Below, in pieces: positions 37,001 to 45,718 of a stretch of DNA of 64,000 nt. Where the stretch lies: NCBI RefSeq assembly GCF_001905465.1, contig NZ_LISX01000009.1, positions 36,731-100,730 on the forward strand, in the 5' to 3' direction. The translations under genes were made by a program, and so were the position numbers. Position 1 is the first letter of the stretch. Each line of letters opens with the position of its first letter. Source of the DNA: Kitasatospora sp. CB01950. Its GTDB lineage: Bacteria > Actinomycetota > Actinomycetes > Streptomycetales > Streptomycetaceae. The notes below the pieces were generated by a model that did not search any database, was not told where the DNA came from, and saw nothing but the letters and a program-made list of their open reading frames with translations.

Positions 37001-39024
37001 TGGCCGCTCAGGAACGCGACCGCCCCTGGCTGATGCGCACCTACGCCGGCCACTCCACCGCGAGCGACTCCAACGCGCTGTACCGGCGCAACCTCGCCAA
37101 GGGGCAGACCGGCCTGTCGGTGGCCTTCGACCTGCCGACCCAGACCGGCTACGACTCCGACCACGTCCTCGCCCGCGGCGAGGTCGGCCGGGTCGGCGTG
37201 CCGGTCGGGCACCTGGGCGACATGCGGACCCTGTTCGACGGGATCCCGCTGGAGCGCACCAACACCTCGATGACCATCAACGCCACCGCCATGTGGCTGC
37301 TGGCGCTGTACCAGGTGGTCGCCGAGGAGCAGGGCGCGGACATCGCCAAGCTCACCGGCACCACCCAGAACGACATCGTCAAGGAGTACCTGTCGCGCGG
37401 GACGCACGTCTTCCCGCCCGGCCCGTCCGTGCGGCTGATCACCGACATGATCGCCTACACGGTGGCGCACCTCCCGAAGTGGAACCCGATCAACATCTGC
37501 AGCTACCACCTGCAGGAGGCCGGGGCCACTCCGGTCCAGGAGATCGCGTACTCGATGTGCACCGCGATCGCCGTCCTGGACGCCGTCCGCGACTCCGGGC
37601 AGGTCCCGGCCGAGCGGATGGGCGAGGTGGTCGGCCGGATCTCCTTCTTCGTCAACGCGGGCGTCCGCTTCGTCGAGGAGATGTGCAAGATGCGGGCCTT
37701 CACCCGGCTCTGGGAGAAGGTCACCCGGGAGCGCTACGGCATCGAGGACGCCAAGCAGCGGCGGTTCCGCTACGGCGTGCAGGTCAACTCGCTGGGCCTG
37801 ACCGAGGCGCAGCCGGAGAACAACGTCCAGCGCATCGTGCTGGAGATGCTGGCCGTCACGCTGTCCAAGGACGCCCGCGCGCGGGCCGTCCAACTCCCGG
37901 CCTGGAACGAGGCGTTGGGCCTGCCGCGGCCGTGGGACCAGCAGTGGTCGCTGCGGATCCAGCAGGTGCTGGCGTACGAGTCGGACCTGCTGGAGTACGG
38001 CGACCTGTTCAACGGCTCGCACGTGGTCGAGGCGAAGACCGAGGAACTGCTGGCCGGCGCCGAGGCGGAGATCGCCAAGGTGCTGGGGATGGGCGGGGTG
38101 ATCCCGGCCGTCGAGTCCGGCTACCTGAAGTCCAACCTGGTGTCCTCGCACGCCGCCCGGCGGGCCCGGATCGAGGCCGGCGAGGACCGGATCATCGGCG
38201 TCAACTGCTTCGACACCACCGAGGACAGCCCGCTCACCGCCGATCTGGACACCGCCATCATGGTGGTCGACCCGGCCTCCGAGCGTTCCGTGCTGGCCAA
38301 CCTGGAGGCCTGGCGCGGCCGTCGGGACGAGGCCGCGGTGCAGGTCGCGCTGGCCCGCCTGAAGGAGGTGGCCGCCACCGAGGAGAACCTGATGGCCGCC
38401 ACCCTGGCCTGCGCCCGGGCCGGCGCCACCACCGGCGAGTGGTCGTTCGCGCTGCGCGAGGTGTTCGGCGAGTACCGGGCCCCCACCGGGGTCGGCGGCG
38501 CGCCGGTCGCGGTCGCCGCCGAGCCGGGCGGCGAACTCGCCGCCGTCCGCGAGGCCGTGGCCGCCACCGCCGCCGAACTCGGCGCCGGCAAGCTCCGCCT
38601 GCTGGTCGGCAAGCCCGGCCTGGACGGGCACTCCAACGGCGCCGAACAGATCGCCGTGCGGGCGCGCGACGCCGGCTTCGAGGTGGTCTACCAGGGCATC
38701 CGTCTGACACCCGAGCAGATCGTCTCGGCCGCCGTCGCCGAGGACGTGCACTGCGTGGGCCTGTCCATCCTGTCCGGCGCGCACCCGGAGCTTGTGCCCG
38801 ACGTCATACAGCGGTTGGACCGGGCCGGGGTGGAGGATGTGCCGGTGATCGTGGGTGGAATCATCCCGGCAGCGGACGCCGAGGCTCTCAAGGCCGTCGG
38901 AGTCGCCGCCGTGTTCACACCCAAGGACTTCGGCATCACCACCATCATCGGCCGGATCGTGGACGAGATCCGGCTGGCCAACAGGCTTCAGCCGTGGGCC
39001 GCGACCACCGCCGCGACCAGCTGA
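37000..39024 (+). CDS. meaA: Ethylmalonyl-CoA mutase (B12-dependent)
   Basis: 674 residues from ATG 37000, whose first base is the last of the ccr stop. The N-terminal TIM barrel has RPWLMRTYAGHSTASDSNALYRRNLAKGQTGLSVAFDLPTQTGYDSD, TNTSMTINATA and SYHLQEAGATPVQE. The C-terminal cobalamin domain (about 527-674) carries the histidine ligand motif DGHSNG (about 541), then GFEVVYQGI and GLSILSGAH. Close similarity to methylmalonyl-CoA mutases, but linkage to ccr and the MeaA-like N-terminus make ethylmalonyl-CoA to methylsuccinyl-CoA the likely reaction. Needs adenosylcobalamin, made by the operon at 49.7-56.3 kb. Both substrate domains are in one chain. Confidence 0.93.
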   Translation: MAAQERDRPWLMRTYAGHSTASDSNALYRRNLAKGQTGLSVAFDLPTQTGYDSDHVLARGEVGRVGVPVGHLGDMRTLFDGIPLERTNTSMTINATAMWLLALYQVVAEEQGADIAKLTGTTQNDIVKEYLSRGTHVFPPGPSVRLITDMIAYTVAHLPKWNPINICSYHLQEAGATPVQEIAYSMCTAIAVLDAVRDSGQVPAERMGEVVGRISFFVNAGVRFVEEMCKMRAFTRLWEKVTRERYGIEDAKQRRFRYGVQVNSLGLTEAQPENNVQRIVLEMLAVTLSKDARARAVQLPAWNEALGLPRPWDQQWSLRIQQVLAYESDLLEYGDLFNGSHVVEAKTEELLAGAEAEIAKVLGMGGVIPAVESGYLKSNLVSSHAARRARIEAGEDRIIGVNCFDTTEDSPLTADLDTAIMVVDPASERSVLANLEAWRGRRDEAAVQVALARLKEVAATEENLMAATLACARAGATTGEWSFALREVFGEYRAPTGVGGAPVAVAAEPGGELAAVREAVAATAAELGAGKLRLLVGKPGLDGHSNGAEQIAVRARDAGFEVVYQGIRLTPEQIVSAAVAEDVHCVGLSILSGAHPELVPDVIQRLDRAGVEDVPVIVGGIIPAADAEALKAVGVAAVFTPKDFGITTIIGRIVDEIRLANRLQPWAATTAATS

Positions 39025-39044
39025 CCCGGAAGGAACTCCCCTCA

Positions 39045-40028
39045 ATGACTGTGAACCGTCTCCGTCCGCGCCGTTCCTGCCTGGCCGTACCGGGCAGCAA
39101 CCCGCGCTTCCTGGAGAAGGCCCAGGGCCTGCCCGCCGACCAGGTCTTCCTGGACCTGGAGGACGCCTGCGCCCCGCTGGTCAAGGAGAGCGCCCGCCAC
39201 ACCATCGTGGACGCCCTCAACAACGGCGACTGGGGCGGCAAGACCCGCGTCGTCCGGGTCAACGACTGGACCACGCACTGGACCTACCGCGACGTCATCA
39301 CCGTCGTCGAGGGCGCCGGCCACAACCTGGACTGCATCATGCTGCCCAAGGTGCAGGACGCCCAGCAGGTGATCGCCCTGGACCTGCTGCTCACCCAGAT
39401 CGAGAAGACCGTCGGCCTGGAGGTCGGCAAGATCGGCATCGAGGCGCAGATCGAGAACGCCAAGGGCCTGATCAACGTCGACGCGATCGCCGCCGCCTCG
39501 CCGCGCCTGGAGACCATCATCTTCGGCCCGGCCGACTTCATGGCCTCCATCAACATGAAGTCCCTGGTGGTCGGCGAGCAGCCGCCCGGCTACGGCGCCG
39601 ACGCCTACCACTACATCCTGATGCGCATCCTGATGGCCGCCCGCGCCAACGACCTGCAGGCCATCGACGGCCCCTACCTGCAGATCCGCAACCAGGAGGG
39701 CTACCGCGAGGTCGCCCGCCGCTCCGCCGCCCTCGGCTTCGACGGCAAGTGGGTGCTGCACCCGGACCAGGTCGCCGCCGCCAACGAGATCTACTCGCCC
39801 GGCCAGGAGGACTACGACCACGCCGAGCTGATCCTCGACGCCTACGACTGGTGCACCTCCGAGGCCGGCGGCGCCAAGGGCTCGGCGATGCTCGGCGACG
39901 AGATGATCGACGAGGCCAGCCGCAAGATGGCCCTGGTCATCGCCGGCAAGGGCCGCGCCGCGGGCATGCAGCGCACCACCAAGTTCGAACAGCCCGTTTC
40001 CGACAAGACCAAGACGGCTGGAGCGTGA
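39045..40028 (+). CDS. HpcH/HpaI (CitE-like) malyl-CoA / methylmalyl-CoA lyase
   Basis: 327 residues, starting 20 bases after meaA with GGAAGGAACTCCC as ribosome site. It is a CitE-family TIM barrel: SCLAVPGSNPRFLEKA (CoA-binding), LDLEDACAP (metal Asp/Glu), MLPKVQDAQQV, GIEAQIENAKGLINVDAI and IIFGPADFMAS, with a C-terminal GKWVLHPDQVAAANE. In the ethylmalonyl-CoA pathway this type cleaves beta-methylmalyl-CoA to propionyl-CoA and glyoxylate and handles malyl-CoA. Genomic context makes that the best call; other CitE-like reactions are possible. Spaced tightly with the next MaoC gene (four bases). Confidence 0.88.
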   Translation: MTVNRLRPRRSCLAVPGSNPRFLEKAQGLPADQVFLDLEDACAPLVKESARHTIVDALNNGDWGGKTRVVRVNDWTTHWTYRDVITVVEGAGHNLDCIMLPKVQDAQQVIALDLLLTQIEKTVGLEVGKIGIEAQIENAKGLINVDAIAAASPRLETIIFGPADFMASINMKSLVVGEQPPGYGADAYHYILMRILMAARANDLQAIDGPYLQIRNQEGYREVARRSAALGFDGKWVLHPDQVAAANEIYSPGQEDYDHAELILDAYDWCTSEAGGAKGSAMLGDEMIDEASRKMALVIAGKGRAAGMQRTTKFEQPVSDKTKTAGA

Positions 40029-40032
40029 CGCG

Positions 40033-40530
40033 ATGCAGTTCGGACGCACCTACGAGGAGTTCGAGGTCGGCGCGGTCTACAAGCACTGGCCCGGGAAGAC
40101 CGTCACCGAGTACGACGACCATCTCTTCTGCCTGCTGACCATGAACCACCACCCGCTGCACCTGGACGCCAACTACGCGACCACCACCGTGCAGGGCAAG
40201 AACGTGGTGGTCGGCAACTACATCTACTCGCTGCTGCTGGGCATGAGCGTCGAGGACGTCTCCGGGAAGGCGCTCGCCAACCTGGAGGTCGAGTCGCTGC
40301 GCCACATCGCGCCGACCTTCCACGGCGACACCATCTACGGCGAGACCACCGTGCTCGACAAGAACCCCACCTCGAAGCCCGACCGCGGCATCGTCCACGT
40401 CGAGACCAAGGGCTACAAGCAGGACGGCACGGTCGTCTGCGTCTTCCGCCGCAAGGTGATGGTGCCGACCGAGCAGTACCTGAAGGAGCGCGGCGGCGAC
40501 CAGCCCGGCCGCCCCGAGCCGCTCGCCTGA
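40033..40530 (+). CDS. MaoC-family hydratase, probable mesaconyl-CoA hydratase
   Basis: 165 residues, a single hotdog domain. It has GRTYEEFEVGAVYKHWPGKTVTEYDDHLFCLLTMNHHPLHLDANYA, with the hydratase-type Asp/His region, then VVGNYIYSLLLGMSVEDVSG. Known mesaconyl-CoA hydratases from proteobacteria are about twice as long (double hotdog), whereas this is the short MaoC form. Its position immediately after the lyase in the ccr-meaA cluster makes mesaconyl-CoA to methylmalyl-CoA hydration the likely role. Starts four bases after the lyase stop, so coupled. Confidence 0.85.
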   Translation: MQFGRTYEEFEVGAVYKHWPGKTVTEYDDHLFCLLTMNHHPLHLDANYATTTVQGKNVVVGNYIYSLLLGMSVEDVSGKALANLEVESLRHIAPTFHGDTIYGETTVLDKNPTSKPDRGIVHVETKGYKQDGTVVCVFRRKVMVPTEQYLKERGGDQPGRPEPLA

Positions 40531-40591
40531 CGCCCACTCCAGACCCCGGAAGGGCGGGCCGCCGTCATCGGCCCAGCCCCTACCCGGTCCC

Positions 40592-40627
40592 GGGGGCCCT
40601 GCGGCAGCCACGCGCCGCGGGGCCCCC
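40592..40627 (+). terminator. GC hairpin between the MaoC and acyl-CoA dehydrogenase genes
   Basis: Arms GGGGGCCCTGCGGC and GCCGCGGGGCCCCC pair over 14 positions with one T-G wobble around an eight-base loop. It may terminate or attenuate the ccr-meaA-lyase-MaoC transcript before the acyl-CoA dehydrogenase gene. No U-run is present. Confidence 0.55.
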
Positions 40628-40666
40628 TCACCACCCCAACCCTCTGAGCATTCACGGAGCCGCACG

Positions 40667-41869
40667 ATGGGACGCCTCGCACAGACCGACGGCCTGACCG
40701 AGATCCAGCGGGACATCCTCGCCACCGTGCGGGAGTTCGTCGACAAGGAGATCATCCCGGTCGCGACCGAGCTGGAGCACAAGGACGAGTACCCGACCGC
40801 CATCGTCGAGGGCATGAAGCAGCTCGGCCTGTTCGGGCTGACCATCCCCGAGGAGTTCGGCGGCCTCGGCGAATCGCTGCTCACCTACGCCCTGGTGGTG
40901 GAAGAGATCGCCCGCGGCTGGATGTCCGTCTCGGGCATCGTCAACACCCACTTCATCGTGGCGCACATGATCAACGCGCACGGCACCCAGGAGCAGAAGG
41001 ACCACTTCCTGCCGAAGATGGCCGCCGGCGAACTGCGCGGCGCCTTCTCGATGTCCGAGCCGGGCCTCGGCTCCGACGTCTCGGCGATCTCCACCAAGGG
41101 TGTGAAGGACGGGGAGTTCTACGTCCTGAACGGCCAGAAGATGTGGCTGACCAACGGCGGCACCTCGTCCGTCGTCGCGGTGCTCTGCAAGACGGACGAG
41201 GGCGGCAACACGCCCTACAAGAACATGACCACCTTCCTGATCGAGAAGACCCCGGGCTTCGGGCCGAACGAGACCGTCCCCGGCCTCACCGTCCCCGGCA
41301 AGATCGAGAAGATGGGCTACAAGGGCGTCGACACCACCGAGCTGGTGCTGCAGGACGTCCGCATCCCGGCGGACCGGATCCTCGGCGGCGTCCCCGGCAA
41401 GGGCTTCTACCAGATGATGGACGGCGTCGAGGTCGGCCGCGTCAACGTGGCCGCCCGCGGCTGCGGCGTGGCCCGCCGGGCGTTCGAGCTGGGCATCGCC
41501 TACGCGCAGCAGCGCACCACCTTCGGCAAGAAGATCGCCGAGCACCAGGCGATCCAGTTCAAGCTCGCCGAGATGGCCACCAAGGTCGAGGCCGCGCACC
41601 AGATGATGGTGATGGCCGCCCGTAAGAAGGACAGCGGGCAGCGCAACGACCTGGAGGCCGGCATGGCCAAGTACCTGGCCTCCGAGTACTGCAAGGAGGT
41701 CGTCGAGGACTCCTTCCGGATCCACGGCGGCTACGGATTCTCCAAGGAGTACGAGATCGAGCGGCTGTACCGGGAGGCCCCGATGCTGCTGATCGGTGAA
41801 GGTACGGCGGAGATCCAGAAGATGATCGTGGGACGTCGCCTGCTGGAGGAGTACCGGCTCGCCGACTGA
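40667..41869 (+). CDS. Acyl-CoA dehydrogenase, probable methylsuccinyl-CoA dehydrogenase
   Basis: 400 residues with all acyl-CoA dehydrogenase blocks. FAD and substrate segments are FSMSEPGLGSDVSAISTKG and YVLNGQKMWLTNGG, then VARRAFELGIAYAQQRTTFGKKIAEHQAIQFKLAEM, and near the C-terminus IHGGYGFSKEYEIERLYREAPMLLIGEGTAEIQK, where the catalytic Glu is in the GEGTAEI/REAP region. It reads from ATG 40667, 136 bases beyond the MaoC gene, on the same strand. In the ethylmalonyl-CoA pathway the enzyme needed here oxidises methylsuccinyl-CoA to mesaconyl-CoA, so this gene completes the set; the specificity call rests on linkage. Confidence 0.88.
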   Translation: MGRLAQTDGLTEIQRDILATVREFVDKEIIPVATELEHKDEYPTAIVEGMKQLGLFGLTIPEEFGGLGESLLTYALVVEEIARGWMSVSGIVNTHFIVAHMINAHGTQEQKDHFLPKMAAGELRGAFSMSEPGLGSDVSAISTKGVKDGEFYVLNGQKMWLTNGGTSSVVAVLCKTDEGGNTPYKNMTTFLIEKTPGFGPNETVPGLTVPGKIEKMGYKGVDTTELVLQDVRIPADRILGGVPGKGFYQMMDGVEVGRVNVAARGCGVARRAFELGIAYAQQRTTFGKKIAEHQAIQFKLAEMATKVEAAHQMMVMAARKKDSGQRNDLEAGMAKYLASEYCKEVVEDSFRIHGGYGFSKEYEIERLYREAPMLLIGEGTAEIQKMIVGRRLLEEYRLAD

Positions 41870-42306
41870 GGCAGTCCCCCGCAACGGGCCGCGAGGCAGG
41901 CGTGCGGGCCTGCCGCCGGCCCCGCCGCGCCCGTCCCCCCGGCCCGGTCGGCCGGACCGGGGCGGGCACGGCACTCGACGCGGTCGTCCGGCGCGTTTCC
42001 CCAGGTACGCGCCGGACGGCCGCTTCCGCGCACTGCCCGTGACCGGCGTGTCGCTGAGACGTGAATCACCCGTGACCCGGGACCTCTTGGGGAACCGGAC
42101 TCGGTCCGGTTACGGTCGTACACATAGCAGGTGCACGACTCGGCAGGCAGGCGTAGTTCCACTAGCAGGCGGCTTGCCCAGATACCGGCAGGTCCCGATA
42201 GCATCCACCGGGACAGCAGCCGTCCCAGACAACTCGATCCCCGCGGTGGCCCCCGTCCAGGGGCCATTCTGTGTCCCCGCGCGGGGCCCGCGACTAAAGG
42301 TCCTCG
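41870..42306 (+). promoter_or_regulatory. 437-base gap before the phosphatidylserine genes; inverted repeat
   Basis: No convincing gene is present. AACCGGAC-TCG-GTCCGGTT (42093-42111) is a perfect 8+3+8 inverted repeat with TTGGGG just before it (42087-42092) and TACGGT after it. It could be an operator in a promoter spacer or part of a terminator. The leader beyond it to ATG 42307 is about 190 bases. The region otherwise shows no feature I can name. Confidence 0.4.
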
Positions 42307-42984
42307 ATGCCCATCAGCCCGTCCCCTCACTCCTCCGCCCAGGGTTTCGCCCCCGAGGGTCGGCGTCCCCGCGTCACCATCGCGCGCGGTGCCACCCCCT
42401 GGTTCGTTCCCACGCTGGCCACCGCCGCCGTGACGACCGCCCTCACCCGGCGTTCCGGCAAGTGGGCCCTGGCGGCCGTGCCGGCCTGCGCGCTCAGCGC
42501 GGGCATGCTGTGGTTCTTCCGCGACCCCGAGCGTGAGATCGGCGCCGGCAGAGTGATCTCCCCGGCCGACGGCGTGGTCCAGTCCATCGACGAGTGGCCG
42601 GACGGCCGCACCCGGGTCGCGATCTTCATGAGCCCGCTCAACGTCCACGTCAACCGCGCGCCGCTGCCCGGCACCGTGACGTCCGTCGAGCACATCGCCG
42701 GTGGATTCGTCCCGGCGTTCAACAAGGACAGCGACCGCAACGAGCGCGTCGTGTGGCACTTCGACACCGAGCTCGGCGACATCGAGATGGTGCAGATCGC
42801 GGGTGCCGTGGCCCGCCGCATCGTCCCCTACATGGACGCCGGCACCAAGGTCGAGCAGGGCGAGCGGGTCGGTCTGATCCGCTTCGGCTCCCGCGTCGAC
42901 ACCTACCTGCCGGCGGGCGTCGAGGTCGGCGTCACGGTCGGCCAGAAGACCACCGCCGGGGTGACTCGCCTTGACCGTGACTGA
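42307..42984 (+). CDS. psd: Phosphatidylserine decarboxylase (short, archaeal-type)
   Basis: 225 residues. After a 25-residue polar N-terminus and one or two hydrophobic helices (LAAVPACALSAGMLWFF), the conserved blocks are FRDPERE, SPADGVVQSI, IFMSPLNVHVNRAPLPGTV and NKDSDRNERV. Near the C-terminus is the self-cleavage site FGSR (about residue 192-195), with the Ser that becomes the pyruvoyl group. The short length and FGS (rather than LGST) site match the archaetidylserine decarboxylase-like type. Decarboxylates phosphatidylserine to phosphatidylethanolamine at the membrane. Its end overlaps pssA by 14 bases. Confidence 0.92.
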   Translation: MPISPSPHSSAQGFAPEGRRPRVTIARGATPWFVPTLATAAVTTALTRRSGKWALAAVPACALSAGMLWFFRDPEREIGAGRVISPADGVVQSIDEWPDGRTRVAIFMSPLNVHVNRAPLPGTVTSVEHIAGGFVPAFNKDSDRNERVVWHFDTELGDIEMVQIAGAVARRIVPYMDAGTKVEQGERVGLIRFGSRVDTYLPAGVEVGVTVGQKTTAGVTRLDRD

Positions 42985-43849
42985 TCCGGAAACCCTAGTG
43001 GGCCTCGGTGACGAGGAATCCACCGACCTGCGCCGCCGCCGCTGGGCGCGGGACCGCGAACTCCGCGCGCCCCGCTCCCCCCAGCACCTGTCCACCGCCG
43101 ACTTCCTGACGCTGGGCAACGCCGTCTGCGGCTTCCTGGCCATCTACTCGACCACCACCGGCATCCTGATGCCGCACCTCACCGGTGAGTCGAACGCGCC
43201 CGTCAAGCACAGTGCGGCCACCGTCGTCACGCTGCTGCTGATCGGCGCGATGTGCGACCTCTTCGACGGCCTGGTCGCGCGCAAGCTGCGCTCCTCGGCG
43301 CTCGGCGCCGAGCTCGACAACCTGGCCGACCTGATCAGCTTCGGCATCGCGCCGGCGTACTTCGTCGCGGTGTGGGGCCTGGTCTCCTCCGGCTCCAACC
43401 AGCAGCTGTCGGCGTTCATCGCGCTGACCGTCCTGCTGGCGGTGGTGCTGCGGCTCGCCCGGTTCTCGGCCGTGAAGATGCGGCCGGGGATCTTCCAGGG
43501 CATGCCCTGCCCGATGGGCGCGATGACCGTCATCGCGATCGTGCTGCTCGACCCGCCGTTCCTGCCCGGCCTGCTGCTGATCTTCGGCGTGGCCTACCTG
43601 ATGGTCAGCCGGATCGAGTACCCGAAGCCGCAGGGCGTGCTGGCCACCGCGACGGTGGCCTGGATCGTGGTCTCCATCGGCTGCCTGGCTGCCTGGGCCG
43701 CGGGCCTGCCCGGCGGCGACACCCTGATGCACATCGGCGCGCTCGCCCAGATCGCGCTGGCCGCGATGGCGCCGCTGCTGGTCATCCGCCGCAAGGTCGG
43801 CGAGAAGGTGGGCGTGGTCCGCGCCCGCCGCGCCGAGAACCGGGGCTAG
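42971..43849 (+). CDS. pssA: CDP-diacylglycerol-serine O-phosphatidyltransferase
   Basis: 292 residues from TTG 42971 (GTG 42977 is an alternative start). The N-terminal 45 residues are basic and polar, then about eight transmembrane helices carry the CDP-alcohol phosphotransferase signature DLFDGLVARKLRSS...GAELDNLADLISFG, with all metal-binding Asp residues present. It makes phosphatidylserine from CDP-diacylglycerol and serine, the substrate of the overlapping psd gene. The pair thus forms a two-step phosphatidylethanolamine module in the membrane. The Arg-rich C-terminus ends near ARRAENRG. A hairpin terminator follows. Confidence 0.92.
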   Translation: MTVTDPETLVGLGDEESTDLRRRRWARDRELRAPRSPQHLSTADFLTLGNAVCGFLAIYSTTTGILMPHLTGESNAPVKHSAATVVTLLLIGAMCDLFDGLVARKLRSSALGAELDNLADLISFGIAPAYFVAVWGLVSSGSNQQLSAFIALTVLLAVVLRLARFSAVKMRPGIFQGMPCPMGAMTVIAIVLLDPPFLPGLLLIFGVAYLMVSRIEYPKPQGVLATATVAWIVVSIGCLAAWAAGLPGGDTLMHIGALAQIALAAMAPLLVIRRKVGEKVGVVRARRAENRG

Positions 43850-43870
43850 CCCCGGAACCCGATACGCATG

Positions 43871-43907
43871 AAGCCGCCCTCCTGGAGATTCTCCGGGAGG
43901 GCGGCTT
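43871..43907. terminator. Convergent hairpin terminator after pssA
   Basis: AAGCCGCCCTCC and GGAGGGCGGCTT form a 12-base-pair stem with a 13-base loop, followed by TCT. It lies 22 bases past pssA and about 95 bases from the end of the convergent hypothetical gene, so it can act for both directions. Confidence 0.75.
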
Positions 43908-44001
43908 TCTGATTGCCGTGTTCCGCTTCGCGCAGTTCCCCGCGCCCCTGCCGGGGCGCAGGACACCGGCGATTCTCGACAGCGCGGAGCGCAGAGCGCG
44001 C

Positions 44002-45501
44002 CTACGCGCCGCCGGTGTGGACCGAGAAGGCGCTGCGGCGGGCGGCGCGGGCCACGGCCGGGTCGGGGTGGACGGAGGCGACGGCCGTCAGGACGCTCGC
44101 GGCGCGCGGGTGGCCGGACTGGCGGGCGCGGTGGAACAGCCGGACGGGCTCGCCCGCCGACGCGCCCTCGACGTGGCCGACCAGCAGGTCGGTCTCGCCG
44201 TGGTCGAGCACGGCGGCCGCGGTGTCCACCCAGAGCCAGGCGGCGTCCTCCGCGCCCAGCACGTCGGCCGGGGAGGCGCCCCCCTCGTCCAGCTGTTCGG
44301 CCAGCCAGAGCAGCGCGTAGGGCCGCAGCACGGCCTCCTCGACGGCGGCCCGGACGCCCTGCTCGGCGGTGGAGCCGGCCACCACCCGCAGCGCTTCGAA
44401 GGCGAGGCCGCGGACCAGCGCGTCCTCGCCGCGGGCGGCCTCCAGGAGTTCGGCGACGGCCCGGTCGGCGGGGCGGGCGGCGACCCAGGCGCGGAACTCG
44501 GCGCGGGCCGGGCCCGGGCTGTAGTCGGCGCAGGCGCTGAGCAGTTCGAGAGCGCTCTGTTCGATGTGCCCGGCGGCGGTCTGCGCGACGGTGCAGATCT
44601 CCTCCAGCTTGGCGCGCACCGCCCAGTGGCCGAGCGGGGAGAGCTCGGCGGCCTCGTCCTGGCGACCGAGCGCGCCGACGGCGGCCAGGCCGTCGAGCAT
44701 CCAGTCCAGGACGGCGGCCACGTCGGCGGGCGCGTGCGGGGTGTCGATCTGCGGCTCCCGGCAGGTGCCGCGGACCGCCGAGACCGCGGAGGCGGCGTGC
44801 GGGACCGGGGAGAGCGGGAAGGTGCTGCTGTCGCCGGTGCCGAGGCGGCGCTCGTCCAGGCCGCGGCGCAGCAGTTCGAGCAGTTCGCTGTCGGCGACCG
44901 GCCCGTCCACCAGGTGCAGGAAGGACAGCAGCTGCGGGGCCTGGTCGACGGCCTGGCCGGCCAGCTGGGCGAACACGCCGCGCAGCACGGCGGGCGGCAC
45001 CGGGGCGAGCAGCGTCCAGGCGTCGAACAGCGCGGACCAGCCGCGGATCACCGCCTCGTCGTCGCGTTCCCAGGCGTGCAGCCGCCAGCCCGGACCGGCG
45101 CCGCCGTCGCGGAGCTCGACCAGGCCGACCAGCAGTGCCTGGCCCCAGGCGTTGGCGGCGGCGCCGACCGTCATGGCGAGGGCGCGGCCGGCGGCGCGGG
45201 CGTCCTCGGGGAGGAGTTCGCCGCGCTTGTCGACCTCGGTGAGCTCGCCGGCCCAGCGGGCGACGCGGACCGCGTCGGCGAGCATCCGACGGGCCAGCGG
45301 GGCGAGTTCGGCGGGTGCGGGGAAGCCGTCCGGGACGGGCACTCGGCCCCGTCCGGGCTTGGCGGGTACCCGGCGGCGGTTGGCTGCGGGTACGTTGCCC
45401 TCCGCACGCCCGACGGCCGTTCCGGGCAGACGGGTCACCGTCGCACCGATGCGGCGGGGCGGGTGCGGGGCATCACGGTCGCGCGGGTTCCGAGACGTCA
45501 C
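44002..45501 (-). CDS. Conserved hypothetical protein, soluble
   Basis: 499 residues from GTG 45501. No signal peptide or membrane helix. The first 75 residues are polar, Pro/Arg-rich and possibly not translated in full; an in-frame Met near residue 73 is an alternative start. The rest is Ala/Leu-rich helical sequence with alternating charged turns (for example RMLADAVRVARWAGELTEVDKRGELLPEDARAAGRALAMTVG) and C-terminal HEAT-like helices. I recognise no catalytic motif. The function is unknown. Two Cys (CREPQ and CTVAQ) are not conserved-looking. It is convergent with pssA. Confidence 0.6.
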   Translation of the reverse strand: MTSRNPRDRDAPHPPRRIGATVTRLPGTAVGRAEGNVPAANRRRVPAKPGRGRVPVPDGFPAPAELAPLARRMLADAVRVARWAGELTEVDKRGELLPEDARAAGRALAMTVGAAANAWGQALLVGLVELRDGGAGPGWRLHAWERDDEAVIRGWSALFDAWTLLAPVPPAVLRGVFAQLAGQAVDQAPQLLSFLHLVDGPVADSELLELLRRGLDERRLGTGDSSTFPLSPVPHAASAVSAVRGTCREPQIDTPHAPADVAAVLDWMLDGLAAVGALGRQDEAAELSPLGHWAVRAKLEEICTVAQTAAGHIEQSALELLSACADYSPGPARAEFRAWVAARPADRAVAELLEAARGEDALVRGLAFEALRVVAGSTAEQGVRAAVEEAVLRPYALLWLAEQLDEGGASPADVLGAEDAAWLWVDTAAAVLDHGETDLLVGHVEGASAGEPVRLFHRARQSGHPRAASVLTAVASVHPDPAVARAARRSAFSVHTGGA

Positions 45502-45718
45502 GCCGTGCAGTCTTCCCCTTGCACGGGCCTTCTGTCACATCGACTGCCGGGCTGTCTCGACGCATTGTCCGAACCGTTCGAACGGTGGACGGACAAGTGG
45601 TGTCAAAGCGGGGCGAACCACTCCGCTTCTCTGCATGGACATGGCGGGAACCGTGATCACTCCGAAATGAGGACGCGGCGGGACCGGTTCCGGTTCCCGC
45701 CGACCGGCCTCCGGCGGT

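Noticed and set aside
45502..45718. Short plus- and minus-strand frames in the gap before the alpha/beta hydrolase end
   Set aside because: No ribosome site, no conserved-looking composition and too short to support.
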